From assembly GCA_002408125.1 (NCBI GenBank), contig DHQO01000013.1:1-64000 (forward strand): a DNA stretch of 64,000 bases, given 5' to 3'. Shown here piece after piece: positions 24,311-33,296 of this stretch (its first letter is position 1; each line of letters begins with the position of its first letter). The position numbers and the translations under genes were made by a program. Origin of the DNA: Hyphomonadaceae bacterium UBA5336 (lineage in GTDB: Bacteria > Pseudomonadota > Alphaproteobacteria > Caulobacterales > Hyphomonadaceae). The notes under the pieces are model-generated. The model was not told the origin of the DNA, did not search any database, and saw only the letters and a program-made list of their open reading frames with translations.

Positions 24311-25696
24311 TTACTTCTTCTTCGCCTTGCGCTCGGCTTCCTCGCGCAGCTTGCGGATCTCGTCGGCCTTCCCGGTGGCGACGAACCAGAAGATCTTCCA
24401 GGCTTCGCCGAAAGTGAGGCGCGTGTTCGGGCGCGCCGTGCCGACCTTTTCCTTCTCGGCGACTTTGGGCTTCTTGCGTTTCTTGCCCTTGGATTTCGCT
24501 TCCTCGGCTTCCTCGGCGGCTTTTTCCTCTTCTTCCTCGGGCAGGCGCGGGGCCTCGCCATGATAGAGGGTGAGATCCTCGCCCTTCTCGCCGTATTCAA
24601 ACTGTGCGGGCTTCTCCAGGGCGCCTTCCTGGACATTGTGCAGGAGGTGCTCGTCGGAAAAATCGATCGCGAGTTCCACCCAGAGCGGCAGGTGATCCGA
24701 CATCTGCCAGGTCATCCAGCGCGAGCAGTAATAGTCCTTGTCCTTGCCGGCATCCTTGGGCGTGCCGTCATGTTTCAGGTCGCGATGGCGCTCGGGCAGG
24801 ACGGGGGCGTAGTGGGAATAATGCTCGGGTTTGAACAGGGTCTTGGTGAAGTTGAACACGCCGGCCGACAGGAAAGTCACCTTGTCCTTGCGCGTGCGGA
24901 AGGCGATCTGGTCGTAATACTTCGTGCCGAGCACATTTGACGGGAAAAGCTCGGGCGGCAGGATGAACCCGGCGCGGGTGAGCGCCTTCATGGTCTCATC
25001 CATGGTGTTCTTGATATTGAAATCGCCGAGCAGGACATAATTCTCGTCCTCGCGGTCGGCCCGCTTGGCCATCTCCTCGGCGATATACTCGATCTCGTTG
25101 ACCCGGCGCTGATAGCCTTCGGAGTCCTTCGAATTCGAGCCGAAATAGATGTGCACGGTGCAGAGCGAGAATTTGAACCAGCCAGCCTGGAAAGAGACCA
25201 TGAAGGGCGTGCGCGCGAACTGTTCCTCATCCGGCAGCAAGGCATGCTTGGGCAGCACGATCTCGCCGGCAATATTGCGGAAACGCACCTTGGACTTGTC
25301 ATAGACAAAGGCCATGCGCTCGCGGTTGCCACTGGCGCCGACCGTGACATCGGTGGCAATGAAATCCCAGTCCGGGCCCAAAATGCGCAATACATCGCGC
25401 AGGGGATCGAGATCCTCATTGATCTCCTGCAGCGCGCAGACATCGAAGGCGGAGATGATCTCGGCGATGTAAAAGAGGCTCTCGCGCCGGCGGGGGCCAT
25501 GGCGGTACTTGTTGTTGTCGAAATCGCGCAGGTTCCAGGTGCCGATGAGGATGGAGCTTTCGCGGGTACGGCGCGGAACGCCATCGGGCAGGGGCGAGCG
25601 GATCTGCGCGCGCAGGTCCAGAAGGCGGCGGGAGACCCAGTCGGCTTCCGGTTCACTGAACAGGCGGCGGTTCCGCAGGTCGCGATAAAACACCAT
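24311..25696 (-). CDS. Endonuclease/exonuclease/phosphatase (EEP) family protein
   Basis: 461 residues. The EEP fold is recognised by GTWNLRDFD (first metal-site Asn), ALQEIN (catalytic Glu), a central LCTVHIYFGS block, VLLGDFNI (Asp-x-Asn) and the C-terminal SDHLPLWVEL (catalytic Asp-His). The substrate cannot be told: family members cut nucleic acids, phospholipids or inositol phosphates. The C-terminal quarter (about 385-461) is a highly charged Glu/Lys tail with KGKKRKKPK, which may contact nucleic acid. No signal peptide. Single gene. Confidence 0.88.
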   Translation of the reverse strand: MVFYRDLRNRRLFSEPEADWVSRRLLDLRAQIRSPLPDGVPRRTRESSILIGTWNLRDFDNNKYRHGPRRRESLFYIAEIISAFDVCALQEINEDLDPLRDVLRILGPDWDFIATDVTVGASGNRERMAFVYDKSKVRFRNIAGEIVLPKHALLPDEEQFARTPFMVSFQAGWFKFSLCTVHIYFGSNSKDSEGYQRRVNEIEYIAEEMAKRADREDENYVLLGDFNIKNTMDETMKALTRAGFILPPELFPSNVLGTKYYDQIAFRTRKDKVTFLSAGVFNFTKTLFKPEHYSHYAPVLPERHRDLKHDGTPKDAGKDKDYYCSRWMTWQMSDHLPLWVELAIDFSDEHLLHNVQEGALEKPAQFEYGEKGEDLTLYHGEAPRLPEEEEEKAAEEAEEAKSKGKKRKKPKVAEKEKVGTARPNTRLTFGEAWKIFWFVATGKADEIRKLREEAERKAKKK

Positions 25697-25891
25697 GGCC
25701 GGACTTCCCTCACTCGTGCCTTCTGCACGCGCCGATTAGGGTTTCGTTTGCCTTGGTTAGCGAGAGGTTAACGAGCGCCTTGGTCAGCAAGCGGCAGCCG
25801 AGCCGGAGTCGGCAGAGGTTCCAAGGGGAATCGCTTGTTTCTGCAGGTCGTCTATGTTCGAACCGGGCAAGACACGAAGGAGACCGCACGC

Positions 25892-26329
25892 ATGCAATAC
25901 TGGCTGTTCAAGTCCGAGCCGTTCAAGTTCAGCTGGGAGGACCTCAAGGCCAGGGGTGATGCGGGCGAGGAGTGGGACGGCATCCGCAACTACCAGGCGC
26001 GCAACAATATGCGCGAGATGAAGATCGGTGATCTGGGCTTTTTTTATCACTCCAATGAAGGGCTCGAAGTGGTCGGCATCTGCGAGGTCTGCGCCCTGTC
26101 GCATCCCGACACCACCACCGATGACGAGCGCTGGGACTGTGTCGACGTAAAAGCCGTTTGCGACATGCCCGAAGCGGTGACGCTGAAGGCGGTGAAGGCC
26201 AATCCGAAGCTGGCGGAAATGAGCCTCGTCACCTCGATGCGCCTGTCGGTCCAGCCGGTGCGCAAGGCCGAATGGATGGAAGTCTGCCGCATGGGCGGCC
26301 TGGACGGGAAGACGCTGAAGCCGCGCTGA
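25892..26329 (+). CDS. EVE domain protein (YTH-like fold)
   Basis: 145 residues covering one complete EVE domain, which in studied members binds modified bases in DNA or RNA. Typical features are MQYWLFKSEP at the start, WDGIRNYQARNN, GDLGFFYHSNE and VDVKAV. The start is ATG 25892 after GAAGGAGA. Single gene; not beside a restriction enzyme or methylase, so a housekeeping role as in most alphaproteobacteria is likely. Confidence 0.93.
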   Translation: MQYWLFKSEPFKFSWEDLKARGDAGEEWDGIRNYQARNNMREMKIGDLGFFYHSNEGLEVVGICEVCALSHPDTTTDDERWDCVDVKAVCDMPEAVTLKAVKANPKLAEMSLVTSMRLSVQPVRKAEWMEVCRMGGLDGKTLKPR

Positions 26330-26349
26330 CACTTGATCGGTTTGGTCCC

Positions 26350-26444
26350 GATTCACCGCGGCTTGACCGCGGTGCCCATCTCCCGCCTGGAGTTCCTGGT
26401 TGCGTCTCACCGAGATGGACCCCGTGGTCAAGCCACGGGGAGTC
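26350..26444. repeat. 95-bp bipartite palindromic repeat, copy 3
   Basis: GATTC, palindrome CCGCGGCTTGACCGCGG, spacer, palindrome CCCCGTGGTCAAGCCACGGGG, AGTC. Same orientation as copy 2. Between convergent genes. Confidence 0.85.
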
Positions 26445-26484
26445 GGAGACATCAGCAGGGCTCAGAGAGCAATCTCAAATAACG

Positions 26485-26518
26485 CGCGCTCTTCCCCCTG
26501 CGTTGGAGGAAGAGCGCG
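26485..26518. terminator. Hairpin between convergent EVE and S9 genes
   Basis: CGCGCTCTTCC (26485-26495) pairs perfectly with GGAAGAGCGCG (26508-26518), 12-nt loop. It is seven bases past the S9 peptidase stop and likely serves as a bidirectional terminator. The U tract is weak on both strands. Confidence 0.6.
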
Positions 26519-26525
26519 ATTGTCT

Positions 26526-28733
26526 TTACTCCGCCAGCCCAACGGCCCTGAGCGCGAAGGCATACTCGATGGCGGTTTCCTTCAGGCCTTCGAACCGGCC
26601 CGAGGCGCCGCCATGGCCGGCTTCCATGTTGATGCGCAGGAAGTACGGCCCGGCATCGGGGGCTTCATGGCGCAGCTTGGCGGCCCATTTGGCCGGCTCC
26701 CAATAGGTCACGCGCGGATCGGAAAGCCCGCCTGTGATGAGCATTTCCGGATAGGGCCGGTCGGTCACCTGATCATACGGGCTGTAGGCCATGATCGTGT
26801 CATAGTCCTCCGCCGAGGTGAGCGGGTTGCCCCATTCGGGCCATTCCGGCGGGGTCAGCGGCAGGCTCTCATCGCTCATCGTGTTGATGACGTCGACAAA
26901 GGGCACCGCGGCGATGATCCCGGCGAAGAGCTCCGGATCCATGTTGGCCGCCGCGCCCATCAGCAGGCCGCCGGCCGAGCCGCCCATGCCGACCACATTG
27001 CCTTCCGAGCCGTAGCCGTTCTCGACCAGGTAGCGCCCGGCGGAGATATAGTCCTTGAAGGTGTTGTCCTTCAGCTTGAGCTTGCCGTCGAGATACCACT
27101 GGTAGCCCTTGGCCATGGAGCCGCGTGGATGGGCGATGGCATAGATGAAGCCACGATCCACCAGCGAAAGCCGCGAGGTGCGGAAGTTCGCCGTGATGGT
27201 GATCCCGTAGGAGCCATAGCCGTAGAGCAGGAGCGGCGCGGTGCCGTCCACAGGGGTGTCCTTGTGGCGCAGAATGGTGATCGGCACGGTCTCGCCGTCC
27301 CAGGCCGGGGCCATCAGGCGCTCGACGACATAGTCTTCCGGATTGTGGCCCGATGGCACCTCACGCGTCTTGCGCAGAACCCGCTCACGGGTGGCCAGAT
27401 CATAGTCGTAGACCTGATCGGGCGTTGACGGGCTGGCATAGTCGAACCGGATCATGGTCGTGTCGAACTCGTAGCCGGTCGACATGCCGAGGTCATAGGC
27501 TGCCTCGTCGAAGGCGATCTCGTGCTCGGCGCCGCTCTCGCGCTCGCGCACCACGATGCGTGGCAGGCCGTCCTGGCGTTCGAGCCGGATGAGATAATCC
27601 TTCAGCGCATCCATGCCGAGGATCAGCGTGCCGGCGCGGTGGGGCACCAGCTCTTCCCAGTTCTCGCGTCCGGGCGCATCAATGGGTGCGGTGACGATCT
27701 TGAAGTCCACAGCGCCATCGACATTGGTCGAGATGACGAAGCCATCGTCCCAGTGCTCGACACTGTATTCCACGCCCGGATCGCGCGCGGCGACCAGGGT
27801 GAGTTCCGGCGCAGCGCCGGCATCGGCCGGGAAGAACCAGTACTCCGAAGTTGTATGGTCGCCGGTGGAGATGAAGATGTACTCGCCCGACTGGCTCTTG
27901 CCGACGCCGGTGAAGTAGCCCGGATCGCTTTCGCGGTAGATTTCGGCCGAGCCTTCCTCGCCGAGCGTGTGGGCGAACACCGCCGAGGGGCGGCCATTAT
28001 CGTCGCGTTCGACCCAGTAGAGCGTCTTGTTGTCCGAGCCCCATTCCACCGAGCCATAAGTGCGCGGGATCACGTCTTCCAGCAGCGCGCCGGTTTCGGT
28101 GTCGAGGATCTTGATGTCGTAATATTCCGAGCCCTGGGTATCGACAGCATAGGCGATATAGCGGTGGTTCGGGGAATGCTCGACATCGCCGAAGCTGAAA
28201 TAGGCCTCGCCCTCACCCATGGCGTCGCCGTCCAGCAGCACCTCGTCCTCGGCCTCGGTGTTGTAGATCTCGGCGGCGGGCTTGCGCGCGAAGATCGGAT
28301 ACTCGCCGCCCTCGCGGTAGCGGGTGAGATAGGCCCAGGGGCCGTCGACATTCGGCAGCGAGCTGTCGTCTTCCTTGATCCGCCCGCGCATCTCCGCGAA
28401 CAGTTCCTCGCGCAGCGCCTCGGTCGGGTCTTCCAGATACGCCTTGGTATAGGCATTCTCGGCGACAAGATATTCGCGGATATCCTCGCGCAGGACCGAG
28501 GGATCGGCCATCACCTCCTGCCAGTTCTCGTCCTTCAGCCAGTGATAGGGGTCGATACGCGTGCGCCCGACCTGCTCGATGGTGAAGGGTTCGCGCTTGG
28601 CGGCAGGGCCAGGCGGCAAGCTGGCAACGGGAATGGGTTCTGGCATTGTCACTGATACGGGCTCTTGTGGGGTTGTGCAGCCGGCCACGAGCAGAGCTGC
28701 GAGTGTGCCGGCGAAGCTGACGGTGAGGCGCAT
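26526..28733 (-). CDS. S9 family prolyl oligopeptidase-like peptidase (oligopeptidase B type), lipoprotein
   Basis: 735 residues. Signal with lipobox VAGC (about 16-19), so probably periplasmic and lipid-anchored. The N-terminal beta-propeller (about 45-440) is followed by an alpha/beta-hydrolase domain with the nucleophile serine in GMGGSAGGLLMG, the aspartate in GGLSDPRVTYWEP and the histidine in EAGHGGASGR. The sequence resembles oligopeptidase B, which cuts after basic residues in short peptides. ATG 28733 is chosen because it begins the signal peptide; an upstream in-frame start would spoil it. Confidence 0.92.
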   Translation of the reverse strand: MRLTVSFAGTLAALLVAGCTTPQEPVSVTMPEPIPVASLPPGPAAKREPFTIEQVGRTRIDPYHWLKDENWQEVMADPSVLREDIREYLVAENAYTKAYLEDPTEALREELFAEMRGRIKEDDSSLPNVDGPWAYLTRYREGGEYPIFARKPAAEIYNTEAEDEVLLDGDAMGEGEAYFSFGDVEHSPNHRYIAYAVDTQGSEYYDIKILDTETGALLEDVIPRTYGSVEWGSDNKTLYWVERDDNGRPSAVFAHTLGEEGSAEIYRESDPGYFTGVGKSQSGEYIFISTGDHTTSEYWFFPADAGAAPELTLVAARDPGVEYSVEHWDDGFVISTNVDGAVDFKIVTAPIDAPGRENWEELVPHRAGTLILGMDALKDYLIRLERQDGLPRIVVRERESGAEHEIAFDEAAYDLGMSTGYEFDTTMIRFDYASPSTPDQVYDYDLATRERVLRKTREVPSGHNPEDYVVERLMAPAWDGETVPITILRHKDTPVDGTAPLLLYGYGSYGITITANFRTSRLSLVDRGFIYAIAHPRGSMAKGYQWYLDGKLKLKDNTFKDYISAGRYLVENGYGSEGNVVGMGGSAGGLLMGAAANMDPELFAGIIAAVPFVDVINTMSDESLPLTPPEWPEWGNPLTSAEDYDTIMAYSPYDQVTDRPYPEMLITGGLSDPRVTYWEPAKWAAKLRHEAPDAGPYFLRINMEAGHGGASGRFEGLKETAIEYAFALRAVGLAE

Positions 28734-28813
28734 AGGGCGGGGTCTCCATGGCGATAAGCCAGGAGGGGACACCCCGTCACGGAAATTGTCCAGCCCAAAG
28801 AAGGCCTTGTGGG

Positions 28814-29227
28814 CTAGTTGTCGCTATCGGGCCGAAAATCCAGCACCACGCCATTGATGCACCATCGCTCGCCGGTGGGCGGCGGGCCGTCCTTGAAGAC
28901 ATGGCCATGGTGCAGCCCACAGGTGGCGCAATGGCATTCGGTGCGCGGGAGGACCATTTTGAAATCGGTCTTTGTGGCGATCACGTCATCCTCGATCGGC
29001 TGGAAGAAGCTCGGCCAGCCAGTACCGGAATCGAACTTGTGCAGTGACGACCAGACCGGCGTGCCGCAGCCCTTGCAGTGATAGGTCCCAGGACGTTTTT
29101 CGTCATTATGGTTGCCGGGCGTGAAGGCGCGCTCTGTGCCTTCCTTCACGCCGACGCGATATTCCTCCTCAGTGAGGATCTCGCGCCATTCCCGGTCGTT
29201 GCGTTCGATCTTTGCGCGCGAGGCCAT
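28814..29227 (-). CDS. msrB: Peptide-methionine (R)-S-oxide reductase, cytoplasmic
   Basis: 137 residues with no signal peptide. Complete MsrB: zinc cysteines CKGC and CATC, the block KFDSGTGWPSFFQPI, and the catalytic cysteine in RWCINGVVLDF. The start is taken at 29227, which follows GGAGCG; an in-frame ATG four codons upstream (29239) is the alternative. Differs from the exported MsrB at 13935-14468 in lacking the lipoprotein leader. Confidence 0.92.
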   Translation of the reverse strand: MASRAKIERNDREWREILTEEEYRVGVKEGTERAFTPGNHNDEKRPGTYHCKGCGTPVWSSLHKFDSGTGWPSFFQPIEDDVIATKTDFKMVLPRTECHCATCGLHHGHVFKDGPPPTGERWCINGVVLDFRPDSDN

Positions 29228-29300
29228 GATACGCTCCATGCTGGCTTGTTCATGGCATAGATGGCGAATGCGGCTCGCCTGGCAAGCAGGGCGCGTGCGA

Positions 29301-29993
29301 TCAGTACTTCCGGCGCAGTGTTACAAGCCCGTGCATGAACAGCCCACGGCAGTCCGTAGCGTCGGCTTTCAGATCGTCCAGAACCGGATCGGCCGCCATG
29401 CCCGGCCCTTCGAAACGCGGATCGTCGCACTCGCCATCCCGGGACCATTGCGAGGTGTCGGCGCCGAAGTCGATGGCGTCGATTTCCGCCGCGGTGGGCG
29501 GCGGCGTGGCGGGCGCGCGCCATTGCGGATCATAGGCGAGGGCGCCGGTTTCCCAGATGGTGAGACAGTCGGTGCGGTCGGCATAGGCATTGTCGGCGCT
29601 GAGCGCGCCATGGGCCATGCCCTCGCCGGAAAAGCGCGGATCGTCGCATTCCCCGTCGCGCGCCCAGTCGCTGGTGTCGTTGCCGAACTGGATGCCGTCG
29701 ATGCGCAGGGGTGGGCGCTGGGCGAGGTCCTCGCTGATCAGCGTGATATTGCCGGCCTCGAACAGGGTCCGGCAGTCCTGGGCATCGCGGAAGGCATCCA
29801 CATCGTAGGTCGTGCCGGCCATGCCGGTGCCTTCGAAACGCGGATCGTCGCATTCCCCGTCCCGGGACCAGTTGCTGGAATCGTCGCCCCAGTCGATTGC
29901 ATCCGTGCCGATCTCCCCGGTATCGAGAGCGAGGGCGGGCGCGGTAAACAGGGCGGCAGCCACCAGCCAGCCGGCAATGGAAACGGGTTTCAT
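29301..29993 (-). CDS. Secreted protein with three DGECDDPRF repeats
   Basis: 230 residues. Sec signal peptide (about 1-22, cut near ALA) and three tandem repeats of 55-65 residues. Each has the core I-x-FG-x-DTS-x-W-x-RDGECDDPRFEGxGMA, then a variable part with D-x-x-DC-x-x-LF. Each repeat has two cysteines, probably paired, and many acids, possibly binding calcium. Similar cores occur in other proteobacterial secreted proteins and proteases of unknown role. No enzyme motif. Probably periplasmic or extracellular. Confidence 0.85.
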   Translation of the reverse strand: MKPVSIAGWLVAAALFTAPALALDTGEIGTDAIDWGDDSSNWSRDGECDDPRFEGTGMAGTTYDVDAFRDAQDCRTLFEAGNITLISEDLAQRPPLRIDGIQFGNDTSDWARDGECDDPRFSGEGMAHGALSADNAYADRTDCLTIWETGALAYDPQWRAPATPPPTAAEIDAIDFGADTSQWSRDGECDDPRFEGPGMAADPVLDDLKADATDCRGLFMHGLVTLRRKY

Positions 29994-30108
29994 GTGCGCT
30001 GTGTCCCTCTCGTCAAAGTCCGGCGTGCAAACGGCGCCTCAGCCACATTACTGAAGAGCAATGTGGCCTTGGCAAGGCGCAATCGGAGTTTGGTGGTCGG
30101 ACAGAGCG

Positions 30109-30564
30109 TTATGCGTAGAGTACCGAGATGGCCTCTGCGACGAGGGCAGGGCGGTCCTGGCCTTCGATCTCGACGGTGGATTCCATGATCATCTGCTTGC
30201 CGCCGGCCTTCTCCTTCACCGAGAGGCATTTCTGCTTCAGGCGCACCCTGGACCCCACCGGCACCATGTTCGTGAAACGCACCTTGTCGGAGCCATAATT
30301 GATACCGCGGGTCGTGCCGGAGACCTTGAGCACTTCGCTCGACAGCATCGGCAACAGCGACAGAGTGAGATAGCCATGCGCGATCGGGCTGCCCAGCGCC
30401 TTGGTGGCGCGCTCGACATCGACATGGATCCATTGATGATCGCCGGTGGCGTCGGCGAACATGTTCACCCGGTCCTGGTCGATCACATGCCAGTCGGATA
30501 CACCGATCTCCTGGCCTTCGAGCTGTTCCAGGTCTGCAAATTCGATTGTGCGGGGCTCGGCCAT
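30109..30564 (-). CDS. MaoC family (R)-specific enoyl-CoA hydratase
   Basis: 151 residues, hot-dog fold. The hydratase motif ATGDHQWIHVD carries the catalytic Asp-His pair, followed by IAHGYLTLSLLP, typical of MaoC/NodN-type proteins. Expected to hydrate enoyl-CoA thioesters. The start at 30564 (MAEPRTIEF) follows GGAGGA. Single gene, in a neighbourhood of acyl-CoA enzymes. Confidence 0.93.
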   Translation of the reverse strand: MAEPRTIEFADLEQLEGQEIGVSDWHVIDQDRVNMFADATGDHQWIHVDVERATKALGSPIAHGYLTLSLLPMLSSEVLKVSGTTRGINYGSDKVRFTNMVPVGSRVRLKQKCLSVKEKAGGKQMIMESTVEIEGQDRPALVAEAISVLYA

Positions 30565-30674
30565 GGTTTCCTCCTGTGAATCTTGGTAGAGCACTTGTTG
30601 CGTGCAAGGGGCGTTTTGCCAAGACTTGCCGCAGGGGAGGCCTGTCCTCAACAGGCCATGATGGAGCGCCAGGC

Positions 30675-31031
30675 ATGAGTGACCCGACCCAGATCTCGGT
30701 GGACCCGAACACCAGGGGCAACGCCAATCTCGTCTACATCCTTTACCTCGTCGCCATCGTGATCGGCGTGACGAGCATTGTTGGTGTGATCATGGCCTAT
30801 GTGGCCAAGGACCAGGCCGACCCGCTGCTCAAGAGCCACTATGACAACCAGATCAACATCTTCTGGAAGGGCCTGCTCTACATGCTGATCGGGGTGGTCA
30901 CATCCATTATCGTGATCGGCTTCCTGGTCCTGCTTGCGGCTCTGGTCTGGTACATCGTGCGCTGCGTGAAGGGCATGCAGGCCCTGTCGGCCGGCCAGCC
31001 GATCGAGAACCCGGGCAGCTGGGTCTTTTAG
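30675..31031 (+). CDS. Small membrane protein, DUF4870-like
   Basis: 118 residues with three membrane helices: about 20-44, 64-88 and possibly part of the segment 88-98. The motif KSHYDNQINIFW between helices 1 and 2 is the family hallmark. The function is not known. A short transcript, convergent with the acyl-CoA ligase gene ten bases downstream. Confidence 0.85.
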   Translation: MSDPTQISVDPNTRGNANLVYILYLVAIVIGVTSIVGVIMAYVAKDQADPLLKSHYDNQINIFWKGLLYMLIGVVTSIIVIGFLVLLAALVWYIVRCVKGMQALSAGQPIENPGSWVF

Positions 31032-31041
31032 CCGGGGCGGC

Positions 31042-32589
31042 TCACACGATCCGGCTGCCGGTCTTGCCCCAGTAGCGGTCGCGGATAAGGCGCTTGTAGA
31101 GCTTGCCGGTGGCATGGCGCGGCAGGTCGGGGTCGAAGTCCACGCTCCTGGGGCATTTCAGTTTCGAGAGGCTGGCATGGCAGAAGGCCATCAGCTCCTC
31201 GGCCAGCGCCGCATCGCCGGTCACGCCGGCCACCGGCTGGACCACTGCCTTCACCGCCTCGCCGAAGTCGGGATCGGGCACGCCGATCACCGCGCAGTCG
31301 GCGACCTTGGGATGGGTGATGAGCACATTCTCGGTTTCCTGCGGATAGATGTTCACCCCGCCGGAGATGATCATGAAGGCCTTGCGGTCGGTCAGGAAGA
31401 GGTAGCCATCCTCGTCCACCCGCCCGACATCGCCGAGCGAGGACCAGTCGGGATGGCCTGGATGGCGGGCCTTCTGCGTCTTCTCCGCGTCATTGTGATA
31501 GGTCGGCGGCGTGGTGCCGCTATAATAGATCTGGCCTTCCTCATTCGGGCCGAGTTCGGTGCCATCCTCGGCGCAGACATGCAGCTCACCAAAGATCGCA
31601 CGGCCGACGCTGCCTTTCTTGTTGAGCCATTCCGGGCTCTTGATCCAGGTCATGCCATTGCCTTCCGAGCCGGCATAATACTCGTCGATGATCGGGCCCC
31701 ACCAGTCGATCATCTGCTCCTTGACCGGGACAGGGCAGGGCGCGGCGGCGTGAATGGCGAACTGAAGGCTCGACACATCATATTTCAGGCGCGCTTCATC
31801 GGGCAGTTTCAGCATGCGCACGAACATGGTCGGCACGAGCTGGGAATGCGTGATCTGGTACTTTTCCACGGCGGCAAGGAAGGCTTCCGGATCGAACTTT
31901 TCCATCACATAGAGGCTGGCGCCGAGGCGCGTCATCGTCATGCACCAGCGCAGCGGCGCAGCATGATAAAGCGGAGCTGGCGAGAGATACCGGCTCTCGG
32001 CATTCGCACCGGCCACAGCGCGGGCGATCTGCACCAGCACATTGTCGGCATCGATCGGTGCGCCATGCTCCAGCGGCGGTCGCAGGCCCTTCGGCCGGCC
32101 CGTCGTGCCGGAGCTGTAGAGCATGTCGGTACCCGCCATCTCGTCGGCAATCGGCGTCTCCGGGAAGATCGAGCGCAGGGTTTCCAGCGGCTCGAAGCCC
32201 TCAATCTCGCCGTCTATCGACCAGCGCGTGATCGCGCCTGCCTCGTCGGCGCCGGCGCGGGCATGGGTGCCGAGCTTCGCGCTCGCGATCACCAGCTTCG
32301 CGCCGCTGTCGGCGAGGATATAGGCCACCTCCGGCCCGGTCAGGCGCGAGGAGATGCAGACATAGTAGAGCCCGGCGCGCTGGGCCGCCCAGCAGATCTC
32401 GAAATAGCGCGCGGAGTTCTCCGCGAAGATGGCAATCGTGTCGCCCGGCTGGCAGCCGGCCTCGCGCAGGGCATGTGCGGTCTGGTTCGAGCGCGCCTCA
32501 AGTTCGGCAAAGGTCACCGTCTCGCCGGAGCCGACCATGATATAGGCCGACTTGTCGGGCGTGGCTCTGGCGTGATGGCTCGGATGCAT
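31042..32589 (-). CDS. AMP-binding acyl-CoA synthetase/ligase
   Basis: Activates a carboxylic acid as acyl-AMP and then acyl-CoA. 515 residues, ANL superfamily. It has the P-loop-like YSSGTTGRPKG, YAGSEGNGMTWI in the A5 region, LGDVGRVDEDGYLFLTDRK (A7-A8 hinge) and the C-terminal catalytic-lysine region HATGKLYKR. The substrate is not evident; the FadD13-like size and acyl-CoA neighbours suggest a medium- or long-chain fatty acid. The start is ATG 32589. Confidence 0.9.
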   Translation of the reverse strand: MHPSHHARATPDKSAYIMVGSGETVTFAELEARSNQTAHALREAGCQPGDTIAIFAENSARYFEICWAAQRAGLYYVCISSRLTGPEVAYILADSGAKLVIASAKLGTHARAGADEAGAITRWSIDGEIEGFEPLETLRSIFPETPIADEMAGTDMLYSSGTTGRPKGLRPPLEHGAPIDADNVLVQIARAVAGANAESRYLSPAPLYHAAPLRWCMTMTRLGASLYVMEKFDPEAFLAAVEKYQITHSQLVPTMFVRMLKLPDEARLKYDVSSLQFAIHAAAPCPVPVKEQMIDWWGPIIDEYYAGSEGNGMTWIKSPEWLNKKGSVGRAIFGELHVCAEDGTELGPNEEGQIYYSGTTPPTYHNDAEKTQKARHPGHPDWSSLGDVGRVDEDGYLFLTDRKAFMIISGGVNIYPQETENVLITHPKVADCAVIGVPDPDFGEAVKAVVQPVAGVTGDAALAEELMAFCHASLSKLKCPRSVDFDPDLPRHATGKLYKRLIRDRYWGKTGSRIV

Positions 32590-32699
32590 TCGCGTTTCTC
32601 CCGTTGGGCGCGGTCTCTCTTGCGGAGCCGCTGCCAGCCCGGGGAGAGTGTATTGCCTGCCCGTCACGCGTCTACCGCCGACCCTGCGTCAGGCATCCC

Positions 32700-33296
32700 T
32701 CAAAGTTTGCGCATCCAGTAGTTCATCGTGTGCGGCAGGTCCGGCCCATCGGCGGTTTCCGGCCAGTTGAACCCGGCGCTCACACCGGGCAGTTTCTCAT
32801 AGCCGCGCCGGCCCCAGAAACTGTCGAGCGGGGAATAACCCTCGGGGCGCTTTGGATGGTCGGCCGGGCGTTCCACCGCGCAGAAGCAGGCTGCCGCATA
32901 GCCGCGGGTGCGGGCATGGTCCTCGCGCGCATCGAAGAAGGCATGGCCGAGCCCGTGCCCGCGAAAGGCCGGCAGCAGGACGCTCTCGCCGAAATAGAAA
33001 ACGGTTTCAGGGTCATGTCCGGCCCGGGCGAGCGGCGCGACGAAATCGTCATGATGATCGGTCAGCGCCGAGCCCGTGGCGCAACCGACAATCTCGCCGC
33101 CGGCGGTCTGCGCCGCGATGATGAAGGCGTCTTTCGCCTCGGCATAGGTCTGCAGATAGGTCTGCTCATAAGCCTCGGTGCCGGCATAGAGATAGGGGAA
33201 GTCGCGGAAGACCTCGATCCTGAGCCGGGCGAGCGCGGGAAGCGCCTCGTGCAGGGCCTCGCCCGAAAGCGGCTTGAGACGGATCGTTCCGCTCAT
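32700..33296 (-). CDS. GNAT family N-acetyltransferase
   Basis: 198 residues. The acetyl-CoA-binding region reads ESVLLPAFRGHGLGHAFFD (R-G-x-G-x-G/A form). The N-terminal part has LARLRIEVFRDFPYLYAG. The substrate is unknown. The start overlaps the stop of the upstream DUF2189 gene (ATGA), so the two are coupled. Confidence 0.9.
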   Translation of the reverse strand: MSGTIRLKPLSGEALHEALPALARLRIEVFRDFPYLYAGTEAYEQTYLQTYAEAKDAFIIAAQTAGGEIVGCATGSALTDHHDDFVAPLARAGHDPETVFYFGESVLLPAFRGHGLGHAFFDAREDHARTRGYAAACFCAVERPADHPKRPEGYSPLDSFWGRRGYEKLPGVSAGFNWPETADGPDLPHTMNYWMRKL

